DNA of 64,000 bases from Mugil cephalus. Taxonomy: Eukaryota; Chordata; Actinopteri; Mugiliformes; Mugilidae. Where the stretch lies: contig NC_061781.1 of NCBI RefSeq assembly GCF_022458985.1, forward strand, positions 2,774,501-2,838,500, given 5' to 3'. A program made the translations under genes and the position numbers. Under the pieces are notes generated by a model. It ran no database searches. It saw only the letters and a program-made list of their open reading frames with translations, and was not told where the DNA came from. This document shows, piece by piece, positions 33,101 to 45,477 of this stretch (the stretch's first letter is position 1; every line of letters begins with the position of its first letter).

Positions 33101-36100
33101 GACGCAGGGAGGTAACAGGGAGTGCTAGCGACAGATGTTCTCATCAAACAGTCATTCTGGATTGCATGAAGATACTGAACAGCAGTTTTGCAAACGTGAA
33201 ACCTACTTTTTTTTAAAGCTTGCAACGTGTTTTAAATTCAGATCTCTGCAGATATGATTTTATATCAGTGTTCCTTCTTCTTTCTTCAGCACGTTTAAAA
33301 GACTTTAAAATATTTCATTTTCCACTGATGTACTTTCCCAGGTTTGAAGTCTAAACAGTGGTTTGAAAATAGCTGCACATTCCCTTTCCATCTGTATCCA
33401 GTGGCTTATGCCAGTCCCTGCACGATGCATGATTACTGCAGTTGTCTGATTAGATATCCTCTAATCCCTTACAAGACTCATTGCAGACGTCTGCTAGTAA
33501 CTCTGGAGTGTTTGGAGCTTAGAGCCCTCACTAATGAATGACCTGCTAGAAGACCTCAGACATTTCCTCTTATCCATGTCTTTGAACAGTTTTGTTTTTT
33601 AATGACTAAAGGCGTGGATAGGAAGCTGCTGGTGCAGCTACTGCATTGCCATGTTGTGTATGCGGGCTGCTCTGTTGTAGGCTAAAAACAGCAAATTATC
33701 TCTGGCTGCCTGCTACCACCACTGGAAGACCTCAGTATGTCACGCTAGTAGAGTTAAAATCGTGATTAAGAAGTCAAGTCACCGTGGTAACTGTTACCCT
33801 CTGGCAGATGTTAACAGGGCTGCAAAAACACCCCTGACAGGACTCAGATACTGTTTATATGCCAAAACGTTATTGTTCTACTATCCTTGTCTCACTCTCT
33901 GTGCTGAGTGAGCCACCAGTACCAGATCAGCACAGCTAAAACCAAAGAGATGGTGGTGGATTTCTGGAGGTCCAGGCTCCACCTATAGGCTGTAACCATC
34001 ATTGAGGGGTGTGCAGAGGCAGTTCAGACCTAGTACCTGGGTCTACAGCTGGATCACAAACTGGACAGGTCGGCTATATAAAAAAGTCAGAGCTATTTCC
34101 TCAGGAGGAAGTTTTTGGGCTCCCATTTTATCCTTTTAATTCACATGGGATGATCCAAATAATCTGACTGTGAACGTTTAACTCACCCTGAACCTGTCGA
34201 GCTCCTTCACTCGGCTGTACAGCGTCTTACCGACACATGTCAGGTCAAACAGGGGCTGATGCCACACTGAGTCCAGCAGTTGTTTGGAGAAGTCACTCAC
34301 AGAGTACCTGCAGCATTCACATTATCATGACTTTATTAATACGTTTTAATCAGATTAATCTGTTAAAATATTAGATAATCATCAGGATATTTGTTTGCCA
34401 TGACAGAGGACAAAATATGCCTACTTAATGATCTGAAATCGGAGTATTTGTGCATTTCTGTTGCTTGATTAATGTATTTCCTAACAATAATCCTCCAGTT
34501 TTAGTTTAATAATCCATTTAATTGTATACATCTGAATATGAGCATTTGTTGATTAAAATCTATGTTTTATTGCTGAGTTTACATACCTTCCAAAGTCCCA
34601 GCTGGACAGAACTCGACCAGGAATCACGGCCTCAGAGCCGCTGTGGCAGCAGTCACAGAAATACCTGCAACAGCAGATTGAATATTAGAGTAGAATATAC
34701 AACAATCAGCCAAAACATTAAAATCACTGACAGGAGGAGTGAATAACGCACTGAACTTCTGAACCTGACATTCATTCATGTGGATGTTACTTGGACATGT
34801 ACCACCCACCTAGACCAGACCAGACCCCCCCCCCCCCCCCCCCCCCCCCATGGCAATGACACTCCTTGATGGCAGTAAACTGGCCATAGTCAATAAGGCA
34901 GTTCACTGTCCTTTTATTGGATTTATTCATTCATTCATGTTTGATATAAGGACACATTGTTCCACGTACCTGCCAAGGTAGTCACAGTACCGTAGTTTCT
35001 TGATGTACTCTGACAACAGAAAGAGAAGCAAACATTTTATTTTATTTATTTATTTATTTATTTTTTACTTCTGGTCAGGTTTGTCACAGTGAAACCTATT
35101 CGTATCCACAGCCTTCAACCCTGGTTACTGGAGTTAAATGATCAATATCTTCAATTTCTGAAGGCCAGGAATAAGAAAAGGCTTTTTTTTTTTTTTTTTT
35201 ACTCGACACCAAGAGGAACATACCAAAATTAGACAATGGATCGATTATTGTTTTTAATTTTATTATTGTTTTGTATGACTCTGTTTTGCTAGGTTTCCTT
35301 TGTCCCTGGGCCAGGTTTTGGATATAAATCCCTCATAATGTTGAGTTCAATTGTGATCTAGTAACTTAATGGACAAATTCCTTATTTTACTGAAAAGTAT
35401 CTTTTGCTTGTAAGATATATTAATATTTTATGTATTTTCATTAAATAAAAAAACACCTGTTACCCGTTGTAAGTTTGTCCCATTAAACACCAATATTCAT
35501 ATACAGCTCTGGTAACAGGAGTGGAAATAAGCAGCAGGGGGCAGCAATGTGCTGAAATTGCACTTATTTTCTTAAGAAACCTCAGGTTGTTAAAAAAATG
35601 TTTTGTAAAAAGATATTTCATTATATGTACTTTTTTGCAAAGGATCCTGGACAAAGTACTGAAAAACTAACATTTATTTATGATTATGTTCACTTTGTAA
35701 TTAGCACTTCTTGTTCACCTGTAATTAGGGGACCTCACACATGCATGTCATCCTTAAATTAAAGCTGCTCTGTACTTTAAACTCATGAAACAACTGTAAC
35801 TTTTGCAGATTCTCAATATCAGCTGTATGATCTAGTACTCACTGGGCTCCACCTCTGTCCCACACCCTGCACAGAGGAAGTGTTGCAAAGCCACAACTTC
35901 ACTGCGTCTGAAGGAGGAGATAAATTGTTTTTAGCAGCACCTCTGCCACGCTGGTATAAATATGTGTGTATGTGTGTTTGCTTGTTTCTGGTCTGACTGT
36001 GATGAAAACCTGTGTGTCGGCTGCACGTTGAAGATGATCTGGAAGCGCGGTGGGGCCCAGGTCAGGGATCCTCTCATCCTGGTCCTCAGTCTGATCTCGT

Positions 36101-39100
36101 CCGTCAGGCTGCCTCCGCTCACCGCCATGCAGCCGTGACCTGGTAACTACGACAGAGACAACGTTTTGTGGTTGAGAGGCACAGACAGACGGTGGCCTCA
36201 GAGTCATGAAAATAGTATGCACCACTCAGAAGCAGCAGATGAGTTTTATTTGTCTAAATGCATTCTCCCCGCTGCTAGAAATGCTCCTACAGGCCACTGT
36301 TATAGAAGAGACAAAAGCTGTTGCTGGGGCACCTGCAACTACTACAAAAGTTCTTTTAGGACTGTCGCATTATGCATTTTTTTAAATGAAAAGTCTAAAA
36401 ATCTCTTTCCATGTTTAAGACAACACAAATTCAAACCAAGTAGTGAGTAAACCTTTAGGCGTATCCCAAGATTCCATATTGAAATTATCAATATAGGTCT
36501 TCCTTCCTCTACAAAACTTTAATTTTCAGTTTGTCTTCTCACCTCCTGAAGAGAGCTACGGAGACTTTGGCGCCCACGCCGAGGCTCATGGGAAGGAAAC
36601 CACTTCTTCTTGAACTCCAGCACCAGCTGCTGGGCCAGCCACTCCGCACTGCATCATGGGAAACCGCAGACAGGCGCAGACGTCACAGCTCAGGACAAAT
36701 GCACAGATTAGAGACACGTGTTCAACAAAGCTATGAATGAAGTTTTTCTTACTCTTGGAGAGAATCTCTGGGCGAACTGTCGACTCCACAGTCTGAAACA
36801 CACAATGCGCCACTCACACGTGATTATATTCACTTAAATAAAATTTTAGTTATATAGCATCAGTAACAATACAGACTGTCTCAAGATGCTTTACAAAAAT
36901 ATATGACAACAGTGGCACAGTAACATATTTATCAGTTAGTTCCAGGTGACAAGGCGATGTGTCTTCCATGACACGATGTAGACATGCAATTTTAGTTTCA
37001 TTTCATCTGTTTTTATGTGGAGTTTCATTGTGTGCAACATAAATTCTAGAAGAAGGTCAGTTTGTAATGAAGTAGAAATAACACTTCAAGGAATAATCCT
37101 TCAGCTTCTTTCCCAACTCTGTATAAAATGTTTAATGTGCAACAGCCGAATATTTACAGTATATACAGGATGTATTTATCATATATGTTGCTTTTATCCT
37201 TGCTTGCTTTATAGATGTTTTAGTTTTCATTAATCTTTGTTAGATTTATTAGATGTATTAAACACTATATATAGTGTTTTATATATTGTGTTTTATCAGT
37301 TTATTAGATCCCTTTCTTAGATCCCTTTTTTCATTTTCATCAAAAAGCAGGGTAGCGTAAAAATTATACAATCAACAAGCTCAAGATTAATAAGAGAACA
37401 AGTTCAATTTAAAGTGATCGCGTGATCGGGCATGTTGGACATATGGTTATTCTTGTAGCATATCTTTTAGAAGAAAATCAAACTACACATAAGTTCTGCT
37501 TATTCAGAAATCAGGCAAAACATGAAATTAAAAAGTTCAGTACAACCAGTTGAACAACCAGTCAAGTCTGAAATGAGCTCTACTGCTTTTAGATGCATTG
37601 CTGTTGCTCACTTCAACTTCAAGTCACAGCTCTAGTTTCTTTAATATTTTGGTGACTTATAAAATGCTGTGGGGCAAATACAGGATTTTGGGGCAATATT
37701 TCTTTTTCTTATTTGAGGAGGAATGTGTGTTTTACCTTCAAATCCGCTGTCAGTGGAGAGGATAGAGAAAGTCTTTCCTTGATGTTGAGCCTCTCCGTTC
37801 CCTGCCTCCTCCACCTCTTCTTTACTCCATGTGCATTGTGTGTTGGAGTTTGTTTCTTTGTGTGAGGTCTTCCTGTCTTCATCTGAATGCCTGCGCTTGT
37901 AACTCTTTGGTTTGGGATCAACCATGCCGCACGCCCGTTGGTGTCCGTCTGCTCTTTTCCATACCCTGGTTTGTGGCGGGGTGTCCTGTGAAGAGCCTGT
38001 GTGCGTTTGTGCACGCGTCCTGTAGCGTGTGTCTGTGGACGTATCTCGGTCCGAGCTCAGAGTACACTTCACGCCTTCCAGCACCTCCAGCACCATGTCC
38101 ACCACAATGAAATGAGCATTTTCCTGCATACACGGACACACAGACACACACTATGAAGCATTCTACATTCGCTCTATTGAAGACTTTATACCTTATCGTG
38201 TCGACATCACAGAAGCGACTGGGAAACGGACTGATAATGGTTCTTGGAGCACCATTCATTGAGGAAAGGACAGGGACATCAGTCACCCCATCAACTACAG
38301 GTAAGTATAATGGACGCTAGTTGGACCAGTTTCCTATTTAAACCTTAAATTCCCACCAACTTGAAGAAAACAACTCATATTAGGGGTGAAATGCCTTCTC
38401 AAAAAACTCTACAAGTCCAGTTGCTTTTTGGTTTACCATAACCTGGATGGCTGAGAACCTTCATGGACGACCACAGTTACAAACATAAAGTGGAGACGAA
38501 ACTTTAATTATTTTATCGTTTTAAAGCCTTTTAATGACTGTTAATGTACACACAATGCTCAGGTGTAATAAAACTATAATGGTGCTTTTTGAGGTTGTTT
38601 GTATTGACCACAGCATTAGAACTTCTAATTTCACTCATTTAATTTGTACTTAAATGATTTAAACATTACTTTTGGTTGTAAACAATGTTTTAAAAGCGTC
38701 AATCATAAAGCATCATAATTACAGCTCAATATAATGTCAGATTTTTATATCTGCAATCATAAAGACTGATGTGGAAGTTGCAATGAAAGTTAGTAACACA
38801 CCTTTTCCAGTTCACAGCTGGTCTTGAAGATATTTCCAGAGAAATCCGGTGTATTGCTGCTCCTTCTCTCTTTACTGAGTTGAGCTGAGGTAGAAACTCC
38901 TGACAAAAACACAAACACACATGTGTGCAGAACCACAGTTGAATAAAATTTCAAAAACATTTATGTTTTTTTTTTTTTTTTTTTTTTTTTACTGTGATTG
39001 CACTATCATAACCTTCACAATTCTGATTAATATCATTATACTTGTTAATGTTAGAAAATGCAAATTATGATTGAGCCATTTTATTCATTATTTAGGGATG

Positions 39101-40905
39101 TTGTATGTTGTGCTTTGTGTGTTGTTTTTGTGTCTATTAGTGTGTATTGATAGTGTATATTTTTGGCTACTTTATGCTCATTTAAATTGTCTTGGGGATG
39201 AATAATGCAACTAAAATTCAGTAAAATTTAATTCATTTGAAATACTTCCACTATACATCAGTCATTATTACACAGGATGAGATGTTACAATCACTTGTCC
39301 CATGATCCGAGGCAAAACACATTTAGAAGCCCAGTCTAACTGTAAAACCGAACAGCAGGCTAGGAGTCAACTACCAATTAGCAATCAACAAGAAGACACC
39401 AGCAGTAGGTACGACATGATGAGATATGCACTACATGTCAACCAGCACTTCTCCCCCTAGGCAGCATGCGGCACATCATTGGGGTTTTCAAGTGGGTGCC
39501 TCCCTTCACCGATGTTCCATTAAGTTAGGCCCACCACACCTCAAGAAAGCTTGAAAGTGAGCAAAATACACAACATTCTCTACTTCCAACCACAACAGCA
39601 GGTCCGGCCTCAGTCAGGTACTCACTATCTACACTGGGACAATCAGCTGTTCTTTTATGTGGGCTCTCAGCTCCCAGGCTGCACCTACCCTTAGCTGCCC
39701 TGCCCTATGCCTGATCCTCGCCGGTCTGGCCTTTTCTCCCTGCCATACAAACATAATATGCATATTCTCCTTTCTAGCAGATAAGAAATTTACTTCTAAC
39801 CATTTTTCTTCAATTGCAGCCAAGTATCTCAGCACCTGGTTGCCAGGTATATCACCCTTGGGAGAAACTCACCCTGCAACCTGTCAGATTGTGTCTAAGT
39901 GTACATACACTAGAACACAGTGTATAGGCAGCATCCTCCCCTAACCACTGGTTTAAGTTCTGGGCAGATGGGGAACACATCGTAAATAGCCCCTGTCATG
40001 AATCTAATCCTGCTAGCATGCTCCATAGCTCTCTACACTTCAACTTCCTTTTCTGTACACTGTCCCAGTTAACCCACTGTCCTTGCTTAGCCTGCGACAC
40101 TGCCTTAGTATATCTTACTGCTTCCTCTTGCCTACGAATCTCCTCAACTACCATCCTCCACTACCTTTCCCATCAGTACACTCAGTTTAATGCTGTTCTG
40201 TATTTGGCTTTGTGAGGCAGCTTATCCAGAATTATGAATGTTGGTTTAGAGAAGTCTGTGTGAGGTGACTCCAGTACAATGTTGGTCTGAGTCTGAGTCA
40301 GACTATACAGTCAATTTGAGGTCTGGTTATATCTGAGAGAGTTTACACTGACGCTGAGTAAAAATTATGTGATATACAGTATGCGTTGACATGCATCAAA
40401 TTCTCAGTCACTATAGAACTTTTTTGATACATTTTCCGGTAATTGGTAATTTTTACTCTCATCATTCATGGATTATTCGCGATTTGTTGCAGCACCACAT
40501 TTCTACTTTCAATTTGTTTTTCTTCTACTTTATGCTCCACAGACTTAGGAGCATTTGACGAAACATTTGATTGAAGTGAAACTATTAGCATGACTTAAAT
40601 CAAATCTGAATCAGAGCTGAGGGCAGTTTGTCTATGGTGGACCCTCCAGTAACAATGAAAAATGTTTTACCTGGTGTGCAAGGAGCATCGCTGGTACTTA
40701 AGCCCCACCCCTTTTGCTCCTGAGCCAATCCCTGCTGTCCAGTGTTGGGATAGTGTCCCGTCAGGCCACCCAGTAGACGGATCAGATTTGATGAGACCGT
40801 GATGCTGCGTGGCTTCTCCTTCTGGATTGCAGGCGATTGTTGAGAGGAGCTCTGTTTGGAGTCAGGCGACGGGGAGTTGGAGCTAGGAGGAGCAATGTGT
40901 CACTT

Positions 40906-40974
<69 letters not shown>

Positions 40975-43900
40975 TTACACTGATCAAGCATAACATTATG
41001 ACCACCTTCCTAATACTGTCTACGTCTCCCTCATGCCTCCAAAACAGTTGTGACTGATCAAACTGTCAAAATCTTAAAGTGTTTATGTGTCTGTGTCAGG
41101 CTGCATCCTGCTGGAGATGAGGAAGCCTGATTTCCCAGAAGAACACTGAATTGTCACATGATGGCCAATGTTATTTACTTCTTTTGTCTGTGGTCATAAT
41201 GTTGTGGCTGATCAGCGTACAAGAGAGACAGAAACAATACAACTAATAAAAAACATGTTTACTAGTACAGTTAAACTGCTTGCTGTGACACTAAAAGCGG
41301 TTTGACCTTTTGGATTTCTGCTTAAATCCCCGTTCCTCCTTCATTAGAAATAGAATTGTTACAAAGAGTATTTATTTATCCTCTCAGTTCCTGTTTCCTG
41401 CTAAAAATTATTGTTAAATGGCAAAGAAATCTACATTTGAATCCCTGTTCAATCTCCTCACACACTCTATGGAACATTTGAAATGTTCTTCCTGTGGCAC
41501 CATCCAGTGGTAATTTAAAAAAATACCAATTTGTAAATTTTCCATAATGATTCTTTTTCCTGGTTTCCTGGCTACCTGTTTTCTCTTCTTTTGTTATGTA
41601 TCATATGGAGTTTTTTGGTTAAGTGTTATTTGTTTGAATACACTGTGCAGTATGTGTATTGGATACCTGGGTGGACCAGAGAGATGATTTCTCCCTCCAT
41701 GCCAGGAGAGAGGCCTGGGGCGTCTGGAGATGACCGGGCTGCTCCTGGGGAGGTGGAAGAGAAGAGACGGATCCTCTTTGTACTCATCCTCTGGACTTGT
41801 CAAGTTCTGCTGGCTGCTTTCGTCACTCTCCTCATCATCACCACTGCATATTTTGTCAGTGTTTGTCGGCAAAGTAGAACTGGAGCATTGGTTCATACAG
41901 TCTTTGTTGTGTTTCCTCTTTCCCGACTGTGAGCGTTGATGGGAATATGTCGAGTTCGTTTCACCTCTGTCAGTTTCTGGTGGTGATATAAGGAGAAGTG
42001 GGATTGAGCCTGACGTGGCCGGCTGTTCATCTGCTTTAATTGAGGGAGGGAGACAGAGAAGAGAAGCACCACAAACCAAAAGTAAAAAAAAAAAAAAATT
42101 ACCAGAAACAGAATTGATTTTGCAGTTTAAGCTACAAGCAGGTGAAAAATGTGATATGGGCTGCGTTAACATTTCCTCTTTGACTGAGCCCTGAAGATGT
42201 TCAAAGTCAACTTATTTAGAGGTGGATGGGGTGGTGGTGGTAGATCTTACCTGTGGCTGTCTGAGCTGCAGTTGAAGGTGTTTCTGACTCTGTAGAGTCC
42301 ACAGTCCAGCTCACATACCTGGATCTGTAGAGAGAGGAGTCCATGCTGCTGCAGCTTCTCAACTGCACACACACCAGAGGGCAGAGACAGTTTCCCAATA
42401 AAAGCCTCGTCATGCAACAGGGGTTTCCAAGTGGTGAAGTAATAAGTAATGACTGCACAGCCTCAGAAAATACAAAATGAGACGGGATGAGATTTAAACT
42501 TCTAATTTCTCTGTTGGGAAAATAAAACAACTGAAAGGAAATTAAAAGTCAAAGTCTTGAGGTAATCAGCAAGGGTATCCAAGACATAGCATTGTTTTTG
42601 AGAGTATATTGGTTTGCAAAAATGCATTTCCAAATGCATTACCGGAACACTCAGTGTGGAGCAACACAACTGTCACAGTCATTTGCAGTGGAACGAGAGA
42701 CATGACCTGCACTTGTGAAAGTCAGAATTTGAATGGTAGTTTAACAATTCTGTAATTGTAGCTTTAAGCATCCCCTGATGTCATAAGGTCTGGAAGTCCA
42801 TCTTTTCGCATGCGCCATAAAATGATTTGATGCAGGACATGCAGACAATTCACATATTAAGAGCTTTTTGGGATGCATATATTATCAAAAAGTCCTTATT
42901 TGTCAGTCCAGAAGCTGCTGCAGCCTTTCATGAAAACACATGACACAGTGTCAAAAAAATATTCAAAGGGAAAAGTCAATGTCTTATTACAATCACTGAC
43001 ACAAATCTTAATGACTTTTTTTAAGAGTTGAGGGTTCAGACAAATATGGCCAAGTGAATGTAGCACCTTCTAAGGATTATGCAGAATAATCCAGTAATCC
43101 AGTATTAACTGGATCAGTCTGTTTTTTTTACTTCCTACAGGTCCTTTCTTAAGGACTAACAAGTTTTGCTACAGAACTGAGTCCTTTCATTTGGATTTTA
43201 CATAATAGTTTTCGTAGAAAAATATTTAAAAATAGGTTAATGACATAAAAATCTGACGTTTCTGTAGGCTAACACCAAAACTAATACAATTACATAATTT
43301 AAGATGATTGAACACTATAAAGAATGATGGAGGAATAAAGTAATTTTAGTACACACCAATTCACTTAATTTTGTGTCTTAATTATGTCAGCAGTTTAAAG
43401 GCTGCTGCTGGCTACAGGTTTCATTCAGGTTAATCTTTGATATTTGGGGATTTTGAGGGGTCATCAGGCCCATAGCTCAGTAGCTATGGGCCTGATGAAA
43501 GGATCTCACACGATTAGATTAGCCAGTGAAGCTAGAGGATCTCACAAACTCTCTTAAACATTGTAATTCAGGTACTATGGTCACGGCTCTAGAAAATGAA
43601 TAAGTGACAACGATGTCTAAAAGCCAATTGAGGTTCTAAGAGTTAAGTTTTTAAAAATAAACTAAAATTAAAGTGATGACCACAGTGGAGCAGTGCAGCT
43701 TTGTACACAGGATACAATAACCACAAGAACATGTAACTGTGATTAGCGATCTCCGTGCTATCTGATTTGAGTTAGATAGGTGTCAGGCTATGAGAAGTCT
43801 CTGGAAACTATGTGTAAGATGAGAATGTGTGAACACAAAATGAGAGAACTAGTCATCATAAAAAAGTCATCCTTTTTTATTACATCCATAAATCTATTTG

Positions 43901-44556
43901 TTTTTCATTCTTTAACCTCAACCAGGAGACAACCGACAAAGACCAGCTAGTGATTTCAGGCTGCATGTTTTAACATTCAAAGTAAAATTCCTATTAAAAC
44001 ACTGTGTAGAGATGGTCAGACCAAGATGTCATGCTTTTATCTAGTAAGAGTTTGTTTGATTGTAGTTTCCTAAACCAAATGTAAGACAAAACTATACATT
44101 AACATTAAAGAAACAATTCAATTAAATATAAATATGGAGTCTTCCCCTCTTAATGCAAATTGCTGTATTGCTATTGCATCAAATTTCTTGAAAGCATTCA
44201 AATCTGCTTTATTACTCTCATTTTGAGTGGTCCTTTACCAAGAAGCAGCGCAATATAATAATTTTATTGTTTATTGAATATTTAGCATTAATTAAGCATT
44301 AATATGAAGAAACAAATACTATATCACCAATTTAGTCTCACTGTTCTCACTTCATGTTCACTTTAGAAACTAAACAGAGCTTCCTGTGTGCGTGCGACTC
44401 TGATTGTGTCTGATAGTGTCTTGAATATTTAATACTTTAGAACACATTAGAACACACACATTGAGGAACTCACCGTTTGATTCTTGTGTAGGTCCAAACT
44501 GAAGCAGCGATGGAACCTGTCAGTTTTCCGGTCACAGAGTCTTCATCCAGCAAGCA
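30142..44556 (-). CDS. rubcnl: Rubicon-like autophagy enhancer (Pacer), 17 coding exons seen
   Basis: Pacer binds Rab7 and phosphoinositides through its C-terminal Rubicon-homology domain and helps autophagosome maturation with PI3K complex and HOPS. Exons, 5' to 3': 44556-44474, 42324-42251, 42033-41667, 40882-40671, 38899-38802, 38123-37736, 36792-36753, 36648-36543, 36146-36010, 35907-35843, 35009-34970, 34664-34587, 34307-34187, 32884-32823, 31984-31831, 31640-31550, 30254-30142. All junctions are GT-AG, every phase fits, and the sum is 743 codons with stop; the start-codon exon is not found. Landmarks: ELEK/ENAHFIVVDMVLEVLEG, STDSGFED, AEWLAQQLVLEF, WAPPRFQIIFNVQP. The zinc-rich domain follows: CAGCGTEVEPKYIKKLRYC, YFCDCCHS, FSKQLLDSVWHQPLF, CELCLARGFICEFC, CKRCTVCKACFHKHC, CPKC. 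There is no RUN domain in the joined part, which fits Pacer rather than Rubicon. The divergent neighbour is lrch1. Confidence 0.9.
30606..31303 (+). mobile_element. hAT (Charlie-type) transposon, deleted, in the last rubcnl intron
   Basis: The inverted ends CAGCGGTTTTCAAAGTGTG and CACACTTTGAAAACCCCTG are flanked by CACTATGA (30598-30605) and CACTATTA (31304-31311), an 8-bp target duplication with one mismatch. Near 30790-30840 it encodes KRRKFEPDYLKFDFSCIG, like the start of BED-finger hAT transposases. The catalytic domain is missing. Confidence 0.75.
32689..32703. promoter_or_regulatory. Candidate CTCF site
   Basis: CCACTAGGTGGCGAC fits the CTCF core well. It lies in a rubcnl intron between exons 32884-32823 and 31984-31831. 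Motif match only. Confidence 0.4.
33900..34130 (+). pseudogene. Rex1/Babar-like RT C-terminal fragment
   Basis: Plus-sense reading contains AKTKEMVVDFWRSR, then YLGLQLDHKLD, then SQSYFLRRKF, the end of a Rex1-type RT, with stops. Antisense within a rubcnl intron. Confidence 0.6.
34697..34880. mobile_element. Mariner-like element, copy Z3, with a 25-C tract
   Basis: Left end AATCAGCCAAAACATTAAAATC; the body matches Z1. The right end is missing. At 34825-34849 a run of 25 C replaces the short C-rich stretch present in Z1, Z2 and Z5. Confidence 0.6.
35531..35546. promoter_or_regulatory. Candidate CTCF site
   Basis: GCAGCAGGGGGCAGCA fits the CTCF core, in a rubcnl intron. Motif match only. Confidence 0.35.
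36838..36905 (-). repeat. L2-type LINE 3' end remnant
   Basis: TATATAGCATCAGTAACAAT and ACTGTCTCAAGATGCTTTAC match the 3' untranslated end of the L2 copies above. It lies in a rubcnl intron, downstream (in plus coordinates) of exon 36792-36753. Confidence 0.5.
39260..39440 (-). repeat. L1-like 3' region fragment
   Basis: In minus sense it shares GACTGGGCTTCTAAA, GTTTTGCCTC and GTAACATCTCATCCTGTGTA with the 3' region of the L1-like element at about 25160-25235. Same family, inverted, in a rubcnl intron. Confidence 0.6.
39441..40230. other. Intron stretch of unclear origin, relatively GC-rich
   Basis: Part of the rubcnl intron between exons 40882-40671 and 38899-38802. It has a higher C content than its surroundings and a 95-codon open stretch (39657-39944) without any recognised domain. 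It may be an old mobile-element insertion; I find no borders. Confidence 0.3.
40906..40974. repeat. (GATA)n microsatellite
   Basis: About 17 units of GATA, starting 24 bases upstream (gene sense) of the rubcnl exon 40882-40671 acceptor, so it sits close to the branch-point region. Confidence 0.95.
40978..41217. mobile_element. Mariner-like MITE, copy Z4, complete
   Basis: 240 bp, TA on both borders (40976-40977 and 41218-41219). Ends CACTGATCAAGCATAACATT and its near inverse GTTGTGGCTGATCAGCG. It lies in the rubcnl intron right beside the GATA array. Confidence 0.8.
42540..44470. other. Long rubcnl intron, little recognised
   Basis: Between exons 44556-44474 and 42324-42251. AT-rich, no exon found. 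It contains the perfect hairpin at 43461-43498. Confidence 0.5.
43461..43498. repeat. Perfect 17-bp hairpin with 4-nt loop
   Basis: TCATCAGGCCCATAGCT, loop CAGT, then the exact inverse. It is isolated inside a rubcnl intron. Too short for a normal pre-miRNA by itself. Confidence 0.85.
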
Positions 44557-45477
44557 CTGTAGCAGCAGTTAAAAGGAAGAGAGTTGATTAACAGCACTTC
44601 CTGTATTTAACAGTGGTCTGTACGTTTGTGGCTGAGTAGGCAGCAGTGTTTTTTCCTGAGAGCAGAAAAGGCTTGCGGCGAACAACATAACAACCTTCTT
44701 ATGGAAAGCGTGGTTCAAGAAATGCTAAATATTGAAGCAAGTCATTGCAGTGGAAAGAACAAGACACTACGGTTTTAAAATCTGAACTATTACTAATGAC
44801 AGGAAGTTGATACATTCTGCAATTTGTGCTCTTTGTGGTCGCCACAAAAGTGAATATTTCCTCCTGCCAAAGTTCTTACAAAACATAAGAGTACACAATG
44901 ATATATTAAGTGTACTAGAAGAAAAGAATTGTGTTGGAAATAAGGAATTTTACCTGAAACCTTCATCGTCGCAGATAAATCCACAGCAGCAGTTTCATAT
45001 TCACATCTTATTTATGATGTTCCCCATTTTAGATACAAATACACAGATACAAATTGAAAGCAAGGCTTCAGCAGAAATGCGTGGCACGAAGCGTCTCAGC
45101 GCTCGGCGGGCTAATGGCAGCTGGTGGAGCCAAAAGAGGAAGTTTTAGTCAGAGTCAAATATCAATGGCTTTGATCCACCTTCATGTTTACAGGAGAGAA
45201 AAGCTGAAGTGTCTCAGATTGGATCTTTTCGAGAGGAAACATGTCTTGCAATCAGAAACATGTACACATGGTTTAATTCTTACTTTTTACTTACTTACTT
45301 TCTTTAATTTTGGGGGGTGCAAGGACTATTGCAGGAAAACTGTGTTTGAGAGTTTGTTGACCTTCTAAATCTCAACCAACCCTTTGTCAAATATTTACCA
45401 CGAGTCTCACAATTGAAAACTAATTATGCTCAAGCAAAGAGCTGCCGGGCCAGTCAAATCATTTGGGCAGGGCTTTA

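Noticed and set aside
37829-38110. 93-codon plus-strand frame
   Set aside because: Antisense shadow of the rubcnl exon 38123-37736.
41591-41932. 113-codon plus-strand frame
   Set aside because: Antisense shadow of the rubcnl exon 42033-41667.
43461-43498. microRNA precursor
   Set aside because: The stem is only 17 bp with a 4-nt loop and no extension of pairing outside; kept only as a hairpin.
30142-44556. Assignment as rubcn (Rubicon) rather than rubcnl
   Set aside because: No RUN domain in the recovered exons, residues such as VEPKYIKKLRYC and SKQLLDSVWHQP fit Pacer better, and the neighbour lrch1 matches RUBCNL synteny.
44962-44984. rubcnl first exon with MKVS before a GT donor
   Set aside because: Phase 1 at the donor does not match the phase-0 start of the exon at 44556; it would need an unproved internal acceptor.
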